From Fen-999 sp044220545 (GTDB lineage Bacteria; Pseudomonadota; Gammaproteobacteria; Burkholderiales; Rhodocyclaceae), in assembly GCA_044220545.1 (NCBI GenBank), contig JBGAQX010000008.1, positions 36,878 through 100,877 on the forward strand: a stretch of DNA of 64,000 nt. The letters are read 5' to 3'. Below are positions 18,137-26,956 of this stretch, in pieces. The position numbers were made by a program, and so were the translations under genes. The notes below the pieces were generated by a model that was not told where the DNA came from, did not search any database, and saw only the letters and a program-made list of their open reading frames with translations. Each line of letters opens with the position of its first letter. Position 1 is the first letter of the stretch.

Positions 18137-18761
18137 ACTGTTCCCGATAACGGCTCACCGCCGGCAAGACCTGCTCCAGTTCCGGTTGGCCGCCCAGATA
18201 GCCGATCAGATCGACCAGACTGGCGACGGCGACCACCGGTATGCCGAAATTCTTCTCCACCTCCTGCACCGCGGAGAGCTCGCCCTGGCCGCGCTCCTGC
18301 CGATCGAGCGCGATGATCACGCCGGCCGGGGTGGCGCCGGCGGCGCGGATCAGTTCGACCGACTCGCGCACCGAGGTGCCGGCGGAGATCACGTCGTCGA
18401 TGACCAGCACGCGCCCGGCCAGCGGCGCACCAACCAGCGTGCCGCCTTCGCCATGGTCCTTGGCTTCCTTGCGGTTGTAAGCGAAGGGTGTGTTGCGGCC
18501 CTTGCCGGCCAGCGCCACGGCCACCGTGGCGGCGAGCGGAATACCCTTGTAGGCGGGGCCGAAAAGAACATCGAAGGCGAGACCCGAGGCGAGAATCGCG
18601 CGGGCGTAGAAATCGGCCAGGACGGCGAGCGATTCACCATCGTTGAACAATCCGGCGTTGAAGAAATAGGGCGACAGTCGGCCGGCCTTGGTCTTGAATT
18701 CACCGAAGCGCAGCACGCCGCGCTTGCACGCAAAAGCAATGAACTCCCGACTAAAATCCAT
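18123..18761 (-). CDS. pyrE: Orotate phosphoribosyltransferase
   Basis: Makes orotidine 5'-phosphate from orotate and PRPP in pyrimidine synthesis. The PRPP-binding motif VLVIDDVISAGTSVRES is intact, together with the flexible loop AYNRKEAKDHGEGG and the N-terminal GRLSPYFFNAGLF. 212 residues, normal for the proteobacterial enzyme. It is divergent from the exonuclease gene, with only 25 bases between starts. Confidence 0.97.
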   Translation of the reverse strand: MDFSREFIAFACKRGVLRFGEFKTKAGRLSPYFFNAGLFNDGESLAVLADFYARAILASGLAFDVLFGPAYKGIPLAATVAVALAGKGRNTPFAYNRKEAKDHGEGGTLVGAPLAGRVLVIDDVISAGTSVRESVELIRAAGATPAGVIIALDRQERGQGELSAVQEVEKNFGIPVVAVASLVDLIGYLGGQPELEQVLPAVSRYREQYGVG

Positions 18762-18786
18762 GCTCCCTCCCCCACTCGGACCTTAC

Positions 18787-19587
18787 ATGCTACGCATCAT
18801 TTCCTTGAACCTCAATGGCATTCGCTCGGCGGCGGGCAAGGGTTGCTTCGACTGGCTGGCCAGCCAGCAGGCGGACATCGTCTGTGTCCAGGAACTTAAG
18901 GCCCAGGAGGCGGACATGGTCGCATCGCTACGGGCACCGGCCGGCTACCACGGCTGGTTCCACTATGCGGCCAAGAAAGGCTACAGCGGCGTCGGCATCT
19001 ATGCGCGCGGAATACCGGACCAAGTGATCGAGGGCTTCGGCAATGCCGAGTTCGATGCCGAGGGTCGCTACCTCCAGGCCGATTTCGCCGATCTCTCGGT
19101 GGTTTCGCTATATCTGCCCTCCGGTTCCAGTTCGCCGGAGCGCCAGCAAGCCAAGTTTCGCTGCATGGACGAAATCCGGCCGCGACTCGCCACGCTCGCC
19201 GCCAGTGGCCGCGAGGTGGTGATCTGCGGTGACTGGAACATCGCCCACACCGAAAAGGACCTGAAGAACTGGAAGTCGAACCAGAGGAACTCTGGCTTCC
19301 TCCCCGAAGAGCGCGCCTGGCTGACCCGCCTGTTCGCCGAACAGGGCTGGGTCGATGTGCACCGCCGGCTGCAGCCCGAGGCGACCGGTGAGGCCTATAC
19401 CTGGTGGTCGAATCGCGGCCAGGCCTGGGCAAAGAACGTCGGCTGGCGAATCGACTACCAAATAGCGACGGCCGGGATTGCCGGCGGGGCATTGCGGGCG
19501 AGCGTATTCAAAGACCGCCGCTTCTCCGACCATGCCCCGCTGAGCGTGGACTACGACTGGCCCATCGGCCAGTCCCCCGGTGCTTAA
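18787..19587 (+). CDS. xthA: Exonuclease III-family AP endonuclease
   Basis: EEP-fold DNA repair nuclease. Motifs in order: SLNLNGIRSA, VCVQELKAQEADM (metal-binding Glu), VVSLYLPSGSS, VICGDWNIAHTEKDLKN (Asp and Asn of the active site), TWWSNRGQAWAKNVGWRIDY, and the catalytic RRFSDHAPLSVDY. The ATG at 18787 gives 266 residues; the longer frame reads back into pyrE. Its stop overlaps by four bases the end of the convergent PEP-CTERM gene. Pyrimidine/AP-site specificity cannot be told from sequence. Confidence 0.94.
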   Translation: MLRIISLNLNGIRSAAGKGCFDWLASQQADIVCVQELKAQEADMVASLRAPAGYHGWFHYAAKKGYSGVGIYARGIPDQVIEGFGNAEFDAEGRYLQADFADLSVVSLYLPSGSSSPERQQAKFRCMDEIRPRLATLAASGREVVICGDWNIAHTEKDLKNWKSNQRNSGFLPEERAWLTRLFAEQGWVDVHRRLQPEATGEAYTWWSNRGQAWAKNVGWRIDYQIATAGIAGGALRASVFKDRRFSDHAPLSVDYDWPIGQSPGA

Positions 19588-20234
19588 ACGGTGCGGCGCC
19601 GACGGCTCATCAGGCCCATCACGCCCAGCGCCAGCCCGATGAGCGCGGGTGTGCCGGGCTCGGGAACAGAATAGGTCAGGTTGTCCAGCACCACGCCGTC
19701 ACCGGTGATGCTGACGCGAGCGATGTTGGCGCTGTCGCTGAGATAGCCGGTGGTGAGGTAGCCGTTGTAGGAGTTCAAGCCCAGGCTGGGGTCGATGGCT
19801 TCGGTATGGGTGCCGATCAGGCTGTTGGCGGCGTCGTAGTAGCTGATGCTGACTTCAGCGGGTGCTATCGAGCCGAGTTCCTGCCAGGCACTGAAATCGA
19901 AGGCGAAGCCGGAAGTGGCCTGAGTGAAGGTCACGTTCAGGGTCATGTTGCCCAAGTGGTCGAAAGACAGGAAGTGGTTGCCGTTGCCACCCCACAGGCC
20001 ATTCTCGCCCAGGTCGGCGATGTACTGGCCGACGGTGAATTGGCTTCCGGCGCCAATATTGCCGCCGGCAAAGCCGTAGTTGCCCGAAGTGATGACGAGG
20101 CCATTCTCGTTTTCGAAGTCGAAGGTGGTCGCCACGGAGGGCACCAGGGACAAGTTGCCGATGATGCCCGCGGCCTGGGTGGTGGCGGCGGTGGCGGCCA
20201 GCAGCAGGCCGGCGATGAGATTGAACTTGTTCAT
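19584..20234 (-). CDS. PEP-CTERM protein of unknown function
   Basis: 216 residues with a signal peptide (cleavage after TTQA) and a C-terminal VPEPGTPALIGLALGVMGL followed by MSRRRR, a clear PEP-CTERM sorting tail. The middle is beta-rich (FDFENENGLVITSGNYGFAGG, LNVTFTQATSGFAFDFSAW, ISYYDAANSLIGTH), like many secreted PEP-CTERM proteins; no enzymatic motif is visible. It has an aaggaaa ribosome site and lies 66 bases downstream of the PhoX-like phosphatase on the same strand, with a hairpin between. An exosortase other than the XrtH at 60 kb is expected elsewhere in the genome. Confidence 0.88.
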   Translation of the reverse strand: MNKFNLIAGLLLAATAATTQAAGIIGNLSLVPSVATTFDFENENGLVITSGNYGFAGGNIGAGSQFTVGQYIADLGENGLWGGNGNHFLSFDHLGNMTLNVTFTQATSGFAFDFSAWQELGSIAPAEVSISYYDAANSLIGTHTEAIDPSLGLNSYNGYLTTGYLSDSANIARVSITGDGVVLDNLTYSVPEPGTPALIGLALGVMGLMSRRRRTV

Positions 20235-20265
20235 AGGGATTTCCTTTTCTTGAATAGCGCTTTCG

Positions 20266-20289
20266 CTCCGGCCGCAACCACGGCCGGAG
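20266..20289. terminator. Hairpin between phoX-like gene and PEP-CTERM gene
   Basis: Perfect 9-bp stem ctccggccg/cggccggag with a 6-base loop in the 66-base gap. There is no T-run on either side, so it may be a partial terminator or an mRNA processing/stability element that gives the two genes different expression. Confidence 0.5.
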
Positions 20290-20300
20290 GCGAACCGGGA

Positions 20301-22502
20301 TTACGAACCGATGATGCCGCCATCGTCCTTGGTGACAACCACCACGCCGGCCCGCGGGCGGCCGCCGGGCAGCGGTGTCACGCCATCGGCTCGGGTTGCC
20401 CATTGGCTGGCCGGCCAGTTGGAGAACTGGTCGGGGTCGGCCGCGGTGGCGTCTTCACCGGGATGCTGGATGCCGACGAACAGGGTCTTGCCGTCCGGAG
20501 TCATGGTGATGCCGGTGACTTCGCACTTGTTCGGGCCGGTCAAGAAGCGGCGGAACTCCTTGGTGTTGGGATCGGCGCAGGACAGGCTGTTGGCGCCCAG
20601 ATTGACCCAGTCGCCGGTGCCATTGCCGACCTGATCGGTCTGCACCCACAGGCGGCCGAACCAGTCGAACCAGAGGCCATCCGGCGCGCCGAAGTCGGCG
20701 GAACCGCTGGGGCTGTCGACGATGTCGCCCATATAGTTGTTGGTCGGCTTGGCGGTCTTGGTGGTGAGGGTATCGCCGCACTGGACAAACAGATCCCAGG
20801 TGAAGGTGGTGGCCAGCACTGTCTTGCCGCTTTCCCGCCAGCGAATGATGTGGCCGTAGCGATTGTCTTCGCGGGGATTGGCGGCATCGACCGGCGGGCG
20901 GGCGGAAGCAGCGGCGGTGGAGCCGTCGGCAGCGTTGACCGAAGCGGTGGTGGTGCCGCGGCGGTCGTTGTTGGTCAGCGTGCAATAGACCTCGATTTCG
21001 TCGTAGCCACCGATGCGCGGGCGGACACCGGTCCATTCCGGCCGGTCCATCATGGTGGCGCCGACCGCGTCGGCGGCCATCCGTGTCTTGATCAGGATCT
21101 TGGCCATGACCTCGGCGTCGTTCGCCGCCGAGAAGTTGGGGTTGTCGCGCAGGGCCAAGCCGTCGACGCCGACGGTGCCCGGTTGCAGGGCGATCCACTG
21201 GCCGGTCAGGTTGGAGTCGAACTTGGCGACATAGAGTGTGCCGCTGTCGAGCAGGTCAAGGTTGGCGGCGCGATTGGCGGGGTTGTACTTGCCGGCGCAA
21301 ACGAACTTGTAGATGTATTCATTCTTCTCGTCATCGCCCATGTAGAAGGCCAGGTTGTTGGCGCTGTCCACCACGTACTGGGCGCTTTCGTGCTTGATGC
21401 GGCCAAGGGCGGTGCGCTTGACGGGCGTGTGCCGGGGATCGTAGGGATCGACTTCCACCACCCAGCCGAACAGGTGGGGCTCGTTGGGATTGACCGACAG
21501 ATCGAAACGGGGATCGACCTGATGCCAGCGGTAGCCGTTGCCATTGGCGGACAGGCCATAGCGACGATTCAGCTTGCCCACCTCCGTGGCGATGCCGGTA
21601 TCGACAGCACCGGTGGTGGATCCAAAGTTGCCATTCCAGTTTTCTTCGCAGGTCAGGTAGGTACCCCACGGGGTCACGCCATGGGCGCAATTGTTGATGG
21701 TGCCGTTGGCGACGTGACCGTCCGTGGTGTGACCGGTGGGCACGGAACCCGTGGCGGTGATGCCGTACTCGTTGGTTTGCATCAGCGCGTGGCCGGCGGC
21801 CGGGCCGGCGACGCGCATGGGCGTGTTGGAGGTCAGGCGGCGGCCGTAGGGGGAGCTGGCGACCACGGTCCATTTGCCGGCGACGCGGCGAATCTCGGTA
21901 ATGGAAACGCCGTGAGCGGATTGCGACTTGCGGCACTTCTCGATGGTGTAGCCGGCACCCAGCGCGTCGGTACCGGTCTGGCCGGCCGGGAAGAGGATCG
22001 CCTCATGGGTATATTCGTTGTTGGCGCAGAGGATGCCCCGGTCGTTGGTGACCTGGCCGCGACTGACAAAGGGGAAAAAATGCATGCCGTCGGTGTGCAT
22101 GCCGTACTGCTTGGCCTGCTCGGCGGCGGTATTGCTGGCGTCAGCGGCGAAAGCGACGCCGCCGGGCATGATCGGGTCGCCCCAGGACACCAGCACCTTG
22201 GCGGTATAGCCGGCGGGCACGGCGACCATGTCGGCAACGGCGCCGCTGGTGGCCAGGCTGGCGGGAATGCTGTCGAAGCCGATACCCGCGAAGCCGAGAC
22301 CGGCGGGAACCGGCGCGGCTTGCACGGAATTTACCAGGCCCGACAGCGTCAAGCCGCCGGCGGCGGCGAGCACACCGGCACTCGCCGTGCCCTTGATGAA
22401 GCTGCGCCGGGAAGCATCGACGCGGTCGATAACGTCGCGGATGGATTCATTGTGCGACGGATTGAGCGTCACGTCGTTGACGGGGTGCAGACTGCCTTTC
22501 AT
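20301..22502 (-). CDS. Tat-exported PhoX/DUF839 family phosphatase
   Basis: A 733-residue protein of the PhoX (DUF839) family, calcium/iron-dependent periplasmic phosphatases that hydrolyse phosphate esters. Residues 31-36 form a twin-arginine motif (SRRSFIKG) followed by a hydrophobic stretch (GVLAAAGGLTLSGLV) and an AQA-like site near VQAAP. Family landmarks: CANNEYTHEAILF, NCAHGVTPWGTYLTCEENW, LFGWVVEVDPYDPRHTPVKRTALGR, and the late GAPDGLWFDWFGRLWVQTDQ. The start has ggagg spaced six bases upstream. Phosphate regulation is expected for PhoX but no convincing Pho box was found upstream. DUF839 proteins are diverse, so phosphatase activity is likely, not certain. Confidence 0.88.
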   Translation of the reverse strand: MKGSLHPVNDVTLNPSHNESIRDVIDRVDASRRSFIKGTASAGVLAAAGGLTLSGLVNSVQAAPVPAGLGFAGIGFDSIPASLATSGAVADMVAVPAGYTAKVLVSWGDPIMPGGVAFAADASNTAAEQAKQYGMHTDGMHFFPFVSRGQVTNDRGILCANNEYTHEAILFPAGQTGTDALGAGYTIEKCRKSQSAHGVSITEIRRVAGKWTVVASSPYGRRLTSNTPMRVAGPAAGHALMQTNEYGITATGSVPTGHTTDGHVANGTINNCAHGVTPWGTYLTCEENWNGNFGSTTGAVDTGIATEVGKLNRRYGLSANGNGYRWHQVDPRFDLSVNPNEPHLFGWVVEVDPYDPRHTPVKRTALGRIKHESAQYVVDSANNLAFYMGDDEKNEYIYKFVCAGKYNPANRAANLDLLDSGTLYVAKFDSNLTGQWIALQPGTVGVDGLALRDNPNFSAANDAEVMAKILIKTRMAADAVGATMMDRPEWTGVRPRIGGYDEIEVYCTLTNNDRRGTTTASVNAADGSTAAASARPPVDAANPREDNRYGHIIRWRESGKTVLATTFTWDLFVQCGDTLTTKTAKPTNNYMGDIVDSPSGSADFGAPDGLWFDWFGRLWVQTDQVGNGTGDWVNLGANSLSCADPNTKEFRRFLTGPNKCEVTGITMTPDGKTLFVGIQHPGEDATAADPDQFSNWPASQWATRADGVTPLPGGRPRAGVVVVTKDDGGIIGS

Positions 22503-22805
22503 GCGATCCTCCGATGCTGTCTAACTGGGGGTCAGGGGGTGGGATTCCGCGACGTCCGGGGGGTGCTTCGTCCGGGTGCGTCAAGGCCATTGTTGTGGAA
22601 GACTGTTAAGCAATTGTGAACTGACGGTCGACTCCGACTGGACCGATTGGGTCAGGGAGGATCGCCCTTCGCTCCGCGAAGCCCACCTGATGGGCCGGCC
22701 AACGGCCGAGACCGGTCATCGGCGGCGCATAATGCCTCGGGCCGCCGCGAATTGGCGGCGGACGCCGGAGTTTGCACCGGCTGAAACAACGAAAGGGGAA
22801 AACCC
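22503..22805. other. 303-base non-coding region between divergent genes
   Basis: Should hold promoters for the phoX-like gene (minus) and the gene at 22806 (plus). I see a cataat at 22728-22733 as a possible -10, a ccgcc/ggcgg hairpin around 22743-22760, and a degenerate direct-repeat pair near 22608 that is too poor to call a Pho box. No small gene is convincing. Confidence 0.4.
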
Positions 22806-23279
22806 ATGCGCAAGCGAATCATCGATCAAAATCCACCACATGCCTCGCCAGGCGACGATATTTGGCTGGACCTGCACCATCTGGCGCAGGTTGAACTGAC
22901 CTCCGAGGAGGCGGGTCACCCGATCGAGGCGGCACTGACGCCCGGGGAGGGATCAGGTTGGCGCGCGGCGCAAGGCGGAGAGCAGACCATCCGCCTCCTG
23001 TTTGATGCGGCACAGAAGGTGCGGCGTATCCAACTATTGATTTGCGAAGATCAGCGGGCGCGCACCCAGGAGTTTGTCTTGCGATGGTCGCCGGATGGCG
23101 GGCGGTCTTACCGGGACATCGTGCGTCAGCAATACAACTTCAGCCCGCCGGACATGACGCGCGAGCTTGAGGACTACACGGTCGATCTCGTCGCGGTGAC
23201 GGCTCTGGAACTGAGAATCATCCCGGATATCGGTGGAGGAGATGCTCGCGCATCGATTGCGCGGCTGCGAATCGCCTAG
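22806..23279 (+). CDS. Conserved protein with a discoidin-like beta-sandwich appearance
   Basis: 157 residues, no signal peptide. It looks conserved: DIWLDLHHLAQVELTSEE near the start, WRAAQGGEQTIRLLFDAA, RARTQEFVLRWSPDGGRSYR, QQYNFSPPDMTRE, and a closing LELRIIPDIGGGDARASI. The alternation of strands and the ...IRLLFD...RRIQLLI...EFVLRWSPDGG layout resembles F5/8 type C (discoidin) carbohydrate-binding domains, an inference from pattern only. Ribosome site gaaagggga lies nine bases upstream. Convergent with the transporter, sharing CTAG at the stops. Function unknown. Confidence 0.8.
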   Translation: MRKRIIDQNPPHASPGDDIWLDLHHLAQVELTSEEAGHPIEAALTPGEGSGWRAAQGGEQTIRLLFDAAQKVRRIQLLICEDQRARTQEFVLRWSPDGGRSYRDIVRQQYNFSPPDMTRELEDYTVDLVAVTALELRIIPDIGGGDARASIARLRIA

Positions 23280-24256
23280 GGCAAGGCCCGCGGAGCAGCG
23301 GGGCCGCTTCTTGGCGGCCTCGGGTCGCCGCCGCGCCAGCCCAGTGCTTCATTGGCAAGCAGGGCGCCAAGTACCAACAGGCCGCCGACCAGGGCTCCGG
23401 AGGGCGGCCGCTCGTCGGCCCCCAGCCAGACCCAGATGACGCCGAAGATGACTTCAAGCAGGGCGAGCAGGGCAATTTCCGGCGCCGGCAAGGTTCGGCT
23501 CACACGTACCACCAGCAGGCAGGGTATCGCCAGTTGCACCACACCCAAGAGGGCCAGCAAGCCGAGGTCGTGCGCCGAAGCGCGCAGGGGCAAGCCCAGC
23601 GGCAGCGTTGCCAGGGCCGAGAGCGCGGCCCCGATCAACACCGCCGGCAACATGTCCGGCGTGTTGTCGCCATCCGAAGTCCTTGCCACGAATTGCAGGA
23701 CGGTCCAGTTGGCCGCCCCGGCCACGGGAACCGCCAGGGCGACCACGGTCCCCAGCAACACCGCGCCAGCGCGCGCCTCTGCGCCGAACATCCAGGCGAT
23801 GCCCAAACCGGCGACGACAATCGCCAACCAGGTGCGGCCCGGCAGGGCGTGGCGCAGCAGCAGACGGGCGAACAGCGCCGTGACCAGGGGGCCGATCGCC
23901 ATGGTCACCAGCACGTTGGCAACCGTGGTCAGGGTGATGGCAACCATGAAGGCGGTAAACATGATGGCCCAGCAGACGCCCGACAGCCACAAGGGCCAGC
24001 GTGCCCGCCGCAGGCCGACCCAGAACGATGCGCCACGCATTGCCGTCAAGAAAGCGGCCAGCGCCACGGCGTTGAACAGGCTGCGCCAGAACGTTACTTC
24101 GAAGCTGCGCGCGGCGTCCAGGTGGCGCGTCACGACGCCGGCCAGGCTCCAGAGCAACGTGACCAGCACCATCAGGGCGACGGCTCGGCGGTGGCCGGCG
24201 GGGATAGGCTGGAGAAATGGTTTGGGAGTAAGCTTGCCCCTGAACATCGCGTCCAT
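23276..24256 (-). CDS. DMT-family (EamA) membrane transporter
   Basis: 326 residues with ten predicted membrane helices in two EamA halves: LMVLVTLLWSLAGVVTRHL opens the first and AVPVAGAANWTVLQFVAR the second. The charged Arg/Glu residues after the second helix (SFEVTFWRSLFNAVAL) and the late PAPEIALLALLEVIFGVIWVW segment are typical. These transporters export small metabolites or amino acids; the substrate cannot be predicted. The C terminus is Pro/Arg-rich. The nearest upstream start (residue 4, M) is an alternative. Confidence 0.9.
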   Translation of the reverse strand: MDAMFRGKLTPKPFLQPIPAGHRRAVALMVLVTLLWSLAGVVTRHLDAARSFEVTFWRSLFNAVALAAFLTAMRGASFWVGLRRARWPLWLSGVCWAIMFTAFMVAITLTTVANVLVTMAIGPLVTALFARLLLRHALPGRTWLAIVVAGLGIAWMFGAEARAGAVLLGTVVALAVPVAGAANWTVLQFVARTSDGDNTPDMLPAVLIGAALSALATLPLGLPLRASAHDLGLLALLGVVQLAIPCLLVVRVSRTLPAPEIALLALLEVIFGVIWVWLGADERPPSGALVGGLLVLGALLANEALGWRGGDPRPPRSGPAAPRALP

Positions 24257-24330
24257 TCTACGGCCATGACCGCTCCCCGCTCATTTCAGACGATGCCGTC
24301 CGACGTATCGGAGGGCGCAGGCGTGTCCTC

Positions 24331-25842
24331 ATGACCGAAACCGATCACCGGCGACACCTCGAGAATTTGGCGCGGGTGCGCATCCAGGCGGAGTCGGGCA
24401 GCCGGGTAAAGAGCAGCTTCCTGGCCAACATGAGCCACGAGTTGCGCACGCCGATGAACGCCATCATCGGCTTTGCTCACCTGGCCCGGCGCGGCGCCAC
24501 CGATCCCGACCAGAGGGGCTACCTCGCCAAGATCACCGAAGCCGCCGAGCATCTCCTGCGACTCATCAACGACATCCTCGATGTTTCGAGTATCGAAGCC
24601 GGCAAACTTGCCCTGGAGCAAGCCGATTTTGCGCTCGATGAAGTCATCGAGCGCGCCTGGGTCGCGGCCAGCGACCAGGTCGGCGCCAAGGACCTGGACA
24701 TGACCACAGCCATCGCCCCCGGTCTTGAGGGGCCGCTGCGCGGCGATCCCCGGCGCCTGGGCCAGGTTCTGCTCAATCTGCTCACCAATGCCATCAAGTT
24801 CACGGAGCGGGGAGGCGTGGCGTTGCGCGCCCAGTTGCTCGAGTCCGGTGCCGATTGGCTACTGGCGCGTTTCGAAGTGGCCGATACGGGCATCGGCATC
24901 GGCGCCGATGACCAGCGCGATCTGTTCCAGCCCTTTACCCAGGCCGACGATTCCACAGCCCGTCGCTATGGCGGCACCGGTCTCGGTCTGACCATCAGCG
25001 CCCAACTGGTTCATCTGATGGGTGGCGAGATCGGCGTCGACAGCCAGCCAGGCCGGGGCAGCACGTTCTGGTTCACGGTCCGCCTCGGTCATGACGGCAC
25101 GGCCACGGACCTGGCGCCGGAGGCCATATCCGGGGTTTCGGCCACCCCCGCCGACACGCCGCCGAAAGACGATTCGGAGCTTCTCGCCGGCCGGCTGGCC
25201 GCCATCGACGGCCTCGATCTCGCCCAGGGACTCAGAAGCTTCCGTGGCCGCATCGCGCCCTATCAACGATTGCTGGGTCAATTCGCCAGCGCGCACCGGC
25301 AGGACATGAGCACGGTGCTCGAGTGCCTTGAAGTCGCGAACATCGCCGAGGCCAGGCGTGTCGCCCATTCGCTCAAGGGATCCGCCGCCGCCCTGGGAAT
25401 CTCGCACATCCAGAACCATGCCGCGCAACTGGAAGCCGAGCTCCGCGAAGTCCTGGAAGGCCGATGGGCGGATGAAGCAGCCGGGTTGGCCCGACTGCGG
25501 CCCCTGGCCAAGACACTCGAAGCCGAGCTGGCCGACTTTGCGCTGGCCGTGGGCGCGCTGGTGGCGGAAACCGCCGCGGACACAGCCGACGCTCCGTCAG
25601 GACAAGGGGGGGGCGACTGGCCCGCGCTGCGCGCCGCCCTGGAGCATCTGCATGCACTGCTGGCGGCCGACGACATGCAGGCTTCGGAAGTTCTCGCCGG
25701 CGCCGCGCCAATGTTGAGGACCGCGCTGGGTGGCGGGGCCGACCCGCTGATTCGCGCCATAGAACAATTCGACTTTCCGGCGGCGCTGACCATCCTGCGC
25801 GAAATCCGAGCCGACCACATCGAGCTTGCCGCCAAGACCTGA
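24331..25842 (+). CDS. Soluble histidine kinase with C-terminal HPt domain, no sensor domain
   Basis: 503 residues. After only about 30 residues of helix comes HisKA (ANMSHELRTPMNAIIGFAHL, H36), then HATPase with N box (LLTNAIKFTERGG), G1 (DTGIGI), F box (FQPFTQAD) and G2 (GGTGLGL). A linker leads to a histidine phosphotransfer domain with ARRVAHSLKGSAAALGI (H346) and a helical C terminus. No PAS, GAF, membrane segment or receiver domain is present, unlike most kinases of this hybrid class, so it looks truncated at the front or works with a separate sensor. Only about 75 bases separate it from the divergent transporter. The partner regulator is not in the neighbourhood. Confidence 0.9.
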   Translation: MTETDHRRHLENLARVRIQAESGSRVKSSFLANMSHELRTPMNAIIGFAHLARRGATDPDQRGYLAKITEAAEHLLRLINDILDVSSIEAGKLALEQADFALDEVIERAWVAASDQVGAKDLDMTTAIAPGLEGPLRGDPRRLGQVLLNLLTNAIKFTERGGVALRAQLLESGADWLLARFEVADTGIGIGADDQRDLFQPFTQADDSTARRYGGTGLGLTISAQLVHLMGGEIGVDSQPGRGSTFWFTVRLGHDGTATDLAPEAISGVSATPADTPPKDDSELLAGRLAAIDGLDLAQGLRSFRGRIAPYQRLLGQFASAHRQDMSTVLECLEVANIAEARRVAHSLKGSAAALGISHIQNHAAQLEAELREVLEGRWADEAAGLARLRPLAKTLEAELADFALAVGALVAETAADTADAPSGQGGGDWPALRAALEHLHALLAADDMQASEVLAGAAPMLRTALGGGADPLIRAIEQFDFPAALTILREIRADHIELAAKT

Positions 25843-25924
25843 GCTCATGACCTGCGTCATTGCGCACGGTAGGCAAAGCCGGTAGCCTTTATGCCGTCGA
25901 CAAATTTTCTCAAGAGGAATCATC

Positions 25925-26236
25925 ATGAGCGAAATGAGTACCGTAAACAAGGACAAGCTGATCGCCGACATGAAGGTCGTGGTGGCGGACGCGGAAGAAT
26001 TGCTGCGCGCCACGGCCAACCAGGCGGGCGACAAGGTCGGTGAGCTGCGCGGCAAGATTCAGGACCACCTGATCACCGCGCGCGCCAGCCTCGCCGACGC
26101 GCAGGCCGCCATGGTGGACAGGGCCAAGCAAGTCGGTCGCGCGACCGATGACTACGTGCAGGATAATCCCTGGCGCTCGGTCGGTATCGCCGCTGGCGTC
26201 GGTCTGCTGGTCGGCCTGTTGATCGGCCGCCGGTAA
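25925..26236 (+). CDS. yqjD: DUF883 membrane protein (YqjD/ElaB type)
   Basis: 103 residues: an amphipathic coiled-coil N-terminal region (LIADMKVVVADAEELLRATA) and a C-terminal glycine-rich helix VGIAAGVGLLVGLLIGRR preceded by DNPWRSVG, the DUF883 hallmark. In E. coli, YqjD and ElaB are tail-anchored and bind ribosomes in stationary phase. First of three genes matching the yqjDEK order. Ribosome site aagaggaa precedes the ATG. Confidence 0.92.
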   Translation: MSEMSTVNKDKLIADMKVVVADAEELLRATANQAGDKVGELRGKIQDHLITARASLADAQAAMVDRAKQVGRATDDYVQDNPWRSVGIAAGVGLLVGLLIGRR

Positions 26237-26239
26237 GCG

Positions 26240-26641
26240 ATGGCCGACGGGTCGGCCCCGGGCGGTTTGTTTGCCTCGCTGCGTGGCTTGTTCGCGACGG
26301 GCGTCGCGATCCTGCACACGCGGCTGGAGTTGCTTGCGACCGAGGTCCGCCAGGAGCAGGCGCGGTTACTGGGCATGCTGGCCTTTGGCGCGGCCGCGCT
26401 GATCTTCCTTTCCGCCGGGCTGGTGTTTCTGGCGGTGTTTCTTACCGTGCTGTTGTGGGACACCAACCGTCTGTTGGTACTGGGCATCTTCACCGCCCTG
26501 TTCCTGGGAGCCGGTATCGTCGCGCTGCTGGTTGCCCGACGCAATGCCGTGACGCCCTCGCAGTTGTTTTCCGCCAGCCTGGCGGAACTGGCCGAAGACC
26601 ACGCCGTGGCCAAGGCCACTCCGCCAGCCCACCAGCAATGA
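26240..26641 (+). CDS. yqjE: YqjE-type membrane protein (holin-like superfamily III)
   Basis: 133 residues with an amphipathic start (LFASLRGLFATGVAILHTRLELLATEVRQE) and two membrane helices (about 45-72 and 77-98). This is the YqjE layout; databases often label it as a phage holin family, but its place between yqjD and yqjK shows a chromosomal envelope protein. Starts three bases after the yqjD stop. Confidence 0.9.
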   Translation: MADGSAPGGLFASLRGLFATGVAILHTRLELLATEVRQEQARLLGMLAFGAAALIFLSAGLVFLAVFLTVLLWDTNRLLVLGIFTALFLGAGIVALLVARRNAVTPSQLFSASLAELAEDHAVAKATPPAHQQ

Positions 26642-26940
26642 ACTCCGACCTGCTGACTCTGGCGCTGAAGCAACAGCGCCTGCAGCTGAAGTCCGCGGCC
26701 CTGCGCGCGCAATGGATCGGCCATGCCGGTGGCTTGAAGCCGATGTGCAACGGTGTGGACCGGGTCGGCCAGGGCATCCGCTGGTTGCAAGGCCATCCTC
26801 AAGCACTGATGGCGACTGGAGTCGCCACCGGCGTAGCTTTGCTGGTGGCCCGGCCTCGCACACTCTTGCGCTGGGCCAGGCGTAGCTTCTTCGCCTGGCA
26901 GGCTTGGCGCAAGGGGCGGAACTGGCTGGCGCGGCGGTAG
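26638..26940 (+). CDS. yqjK: YqjK-like protein
   Basis: 100 residues; ATG overlaps the yqjE stop (ATGA), which sets the start against a longer in-frame ORF. N-terminal LALKQQRLQLKSAALRAQW, a weak hydrophobic segment (ALMATGVATGVALLVA) and a basic, Trp-rich tail (RSFFAWQAWRKGRNWLARR). Matches YqjK by position and layout; function unknown. Confidence 0.85.
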   Translation: MNSDLLTLALKQQRLQLKSAALRAQWIGHAGGLKPMCNGVDRVGQGIRWLQGHPQALMATGVATGVALLVARPRTLLRWARRSFFAWQAWRKGRNWLARR

Positions 26941-26956
26941 CCCGGACCAGGCGCTC

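Noticed and set aside
19404..22619. A 1,071-codon open frame on the plus strand opposite the PhoX-like gene
   Set aside because: It is antisense to two well-supported genes, has no motif, and its composition is the mirror of their GC-rich codons.
22604..22626. Possible Pho box (ctgttaa-4-ttgtgaa) upstream of the PhoX-like gene
   Set aside because: Only 5 and 4 of 7 matches per half-site and it points away from the gene.
26240..26641. Prophage holin
   Set aside because: The holin-like label is a family artefact; order yqjD-yqjE-yqjK and absence of other phage genes show a chromosomal operon.
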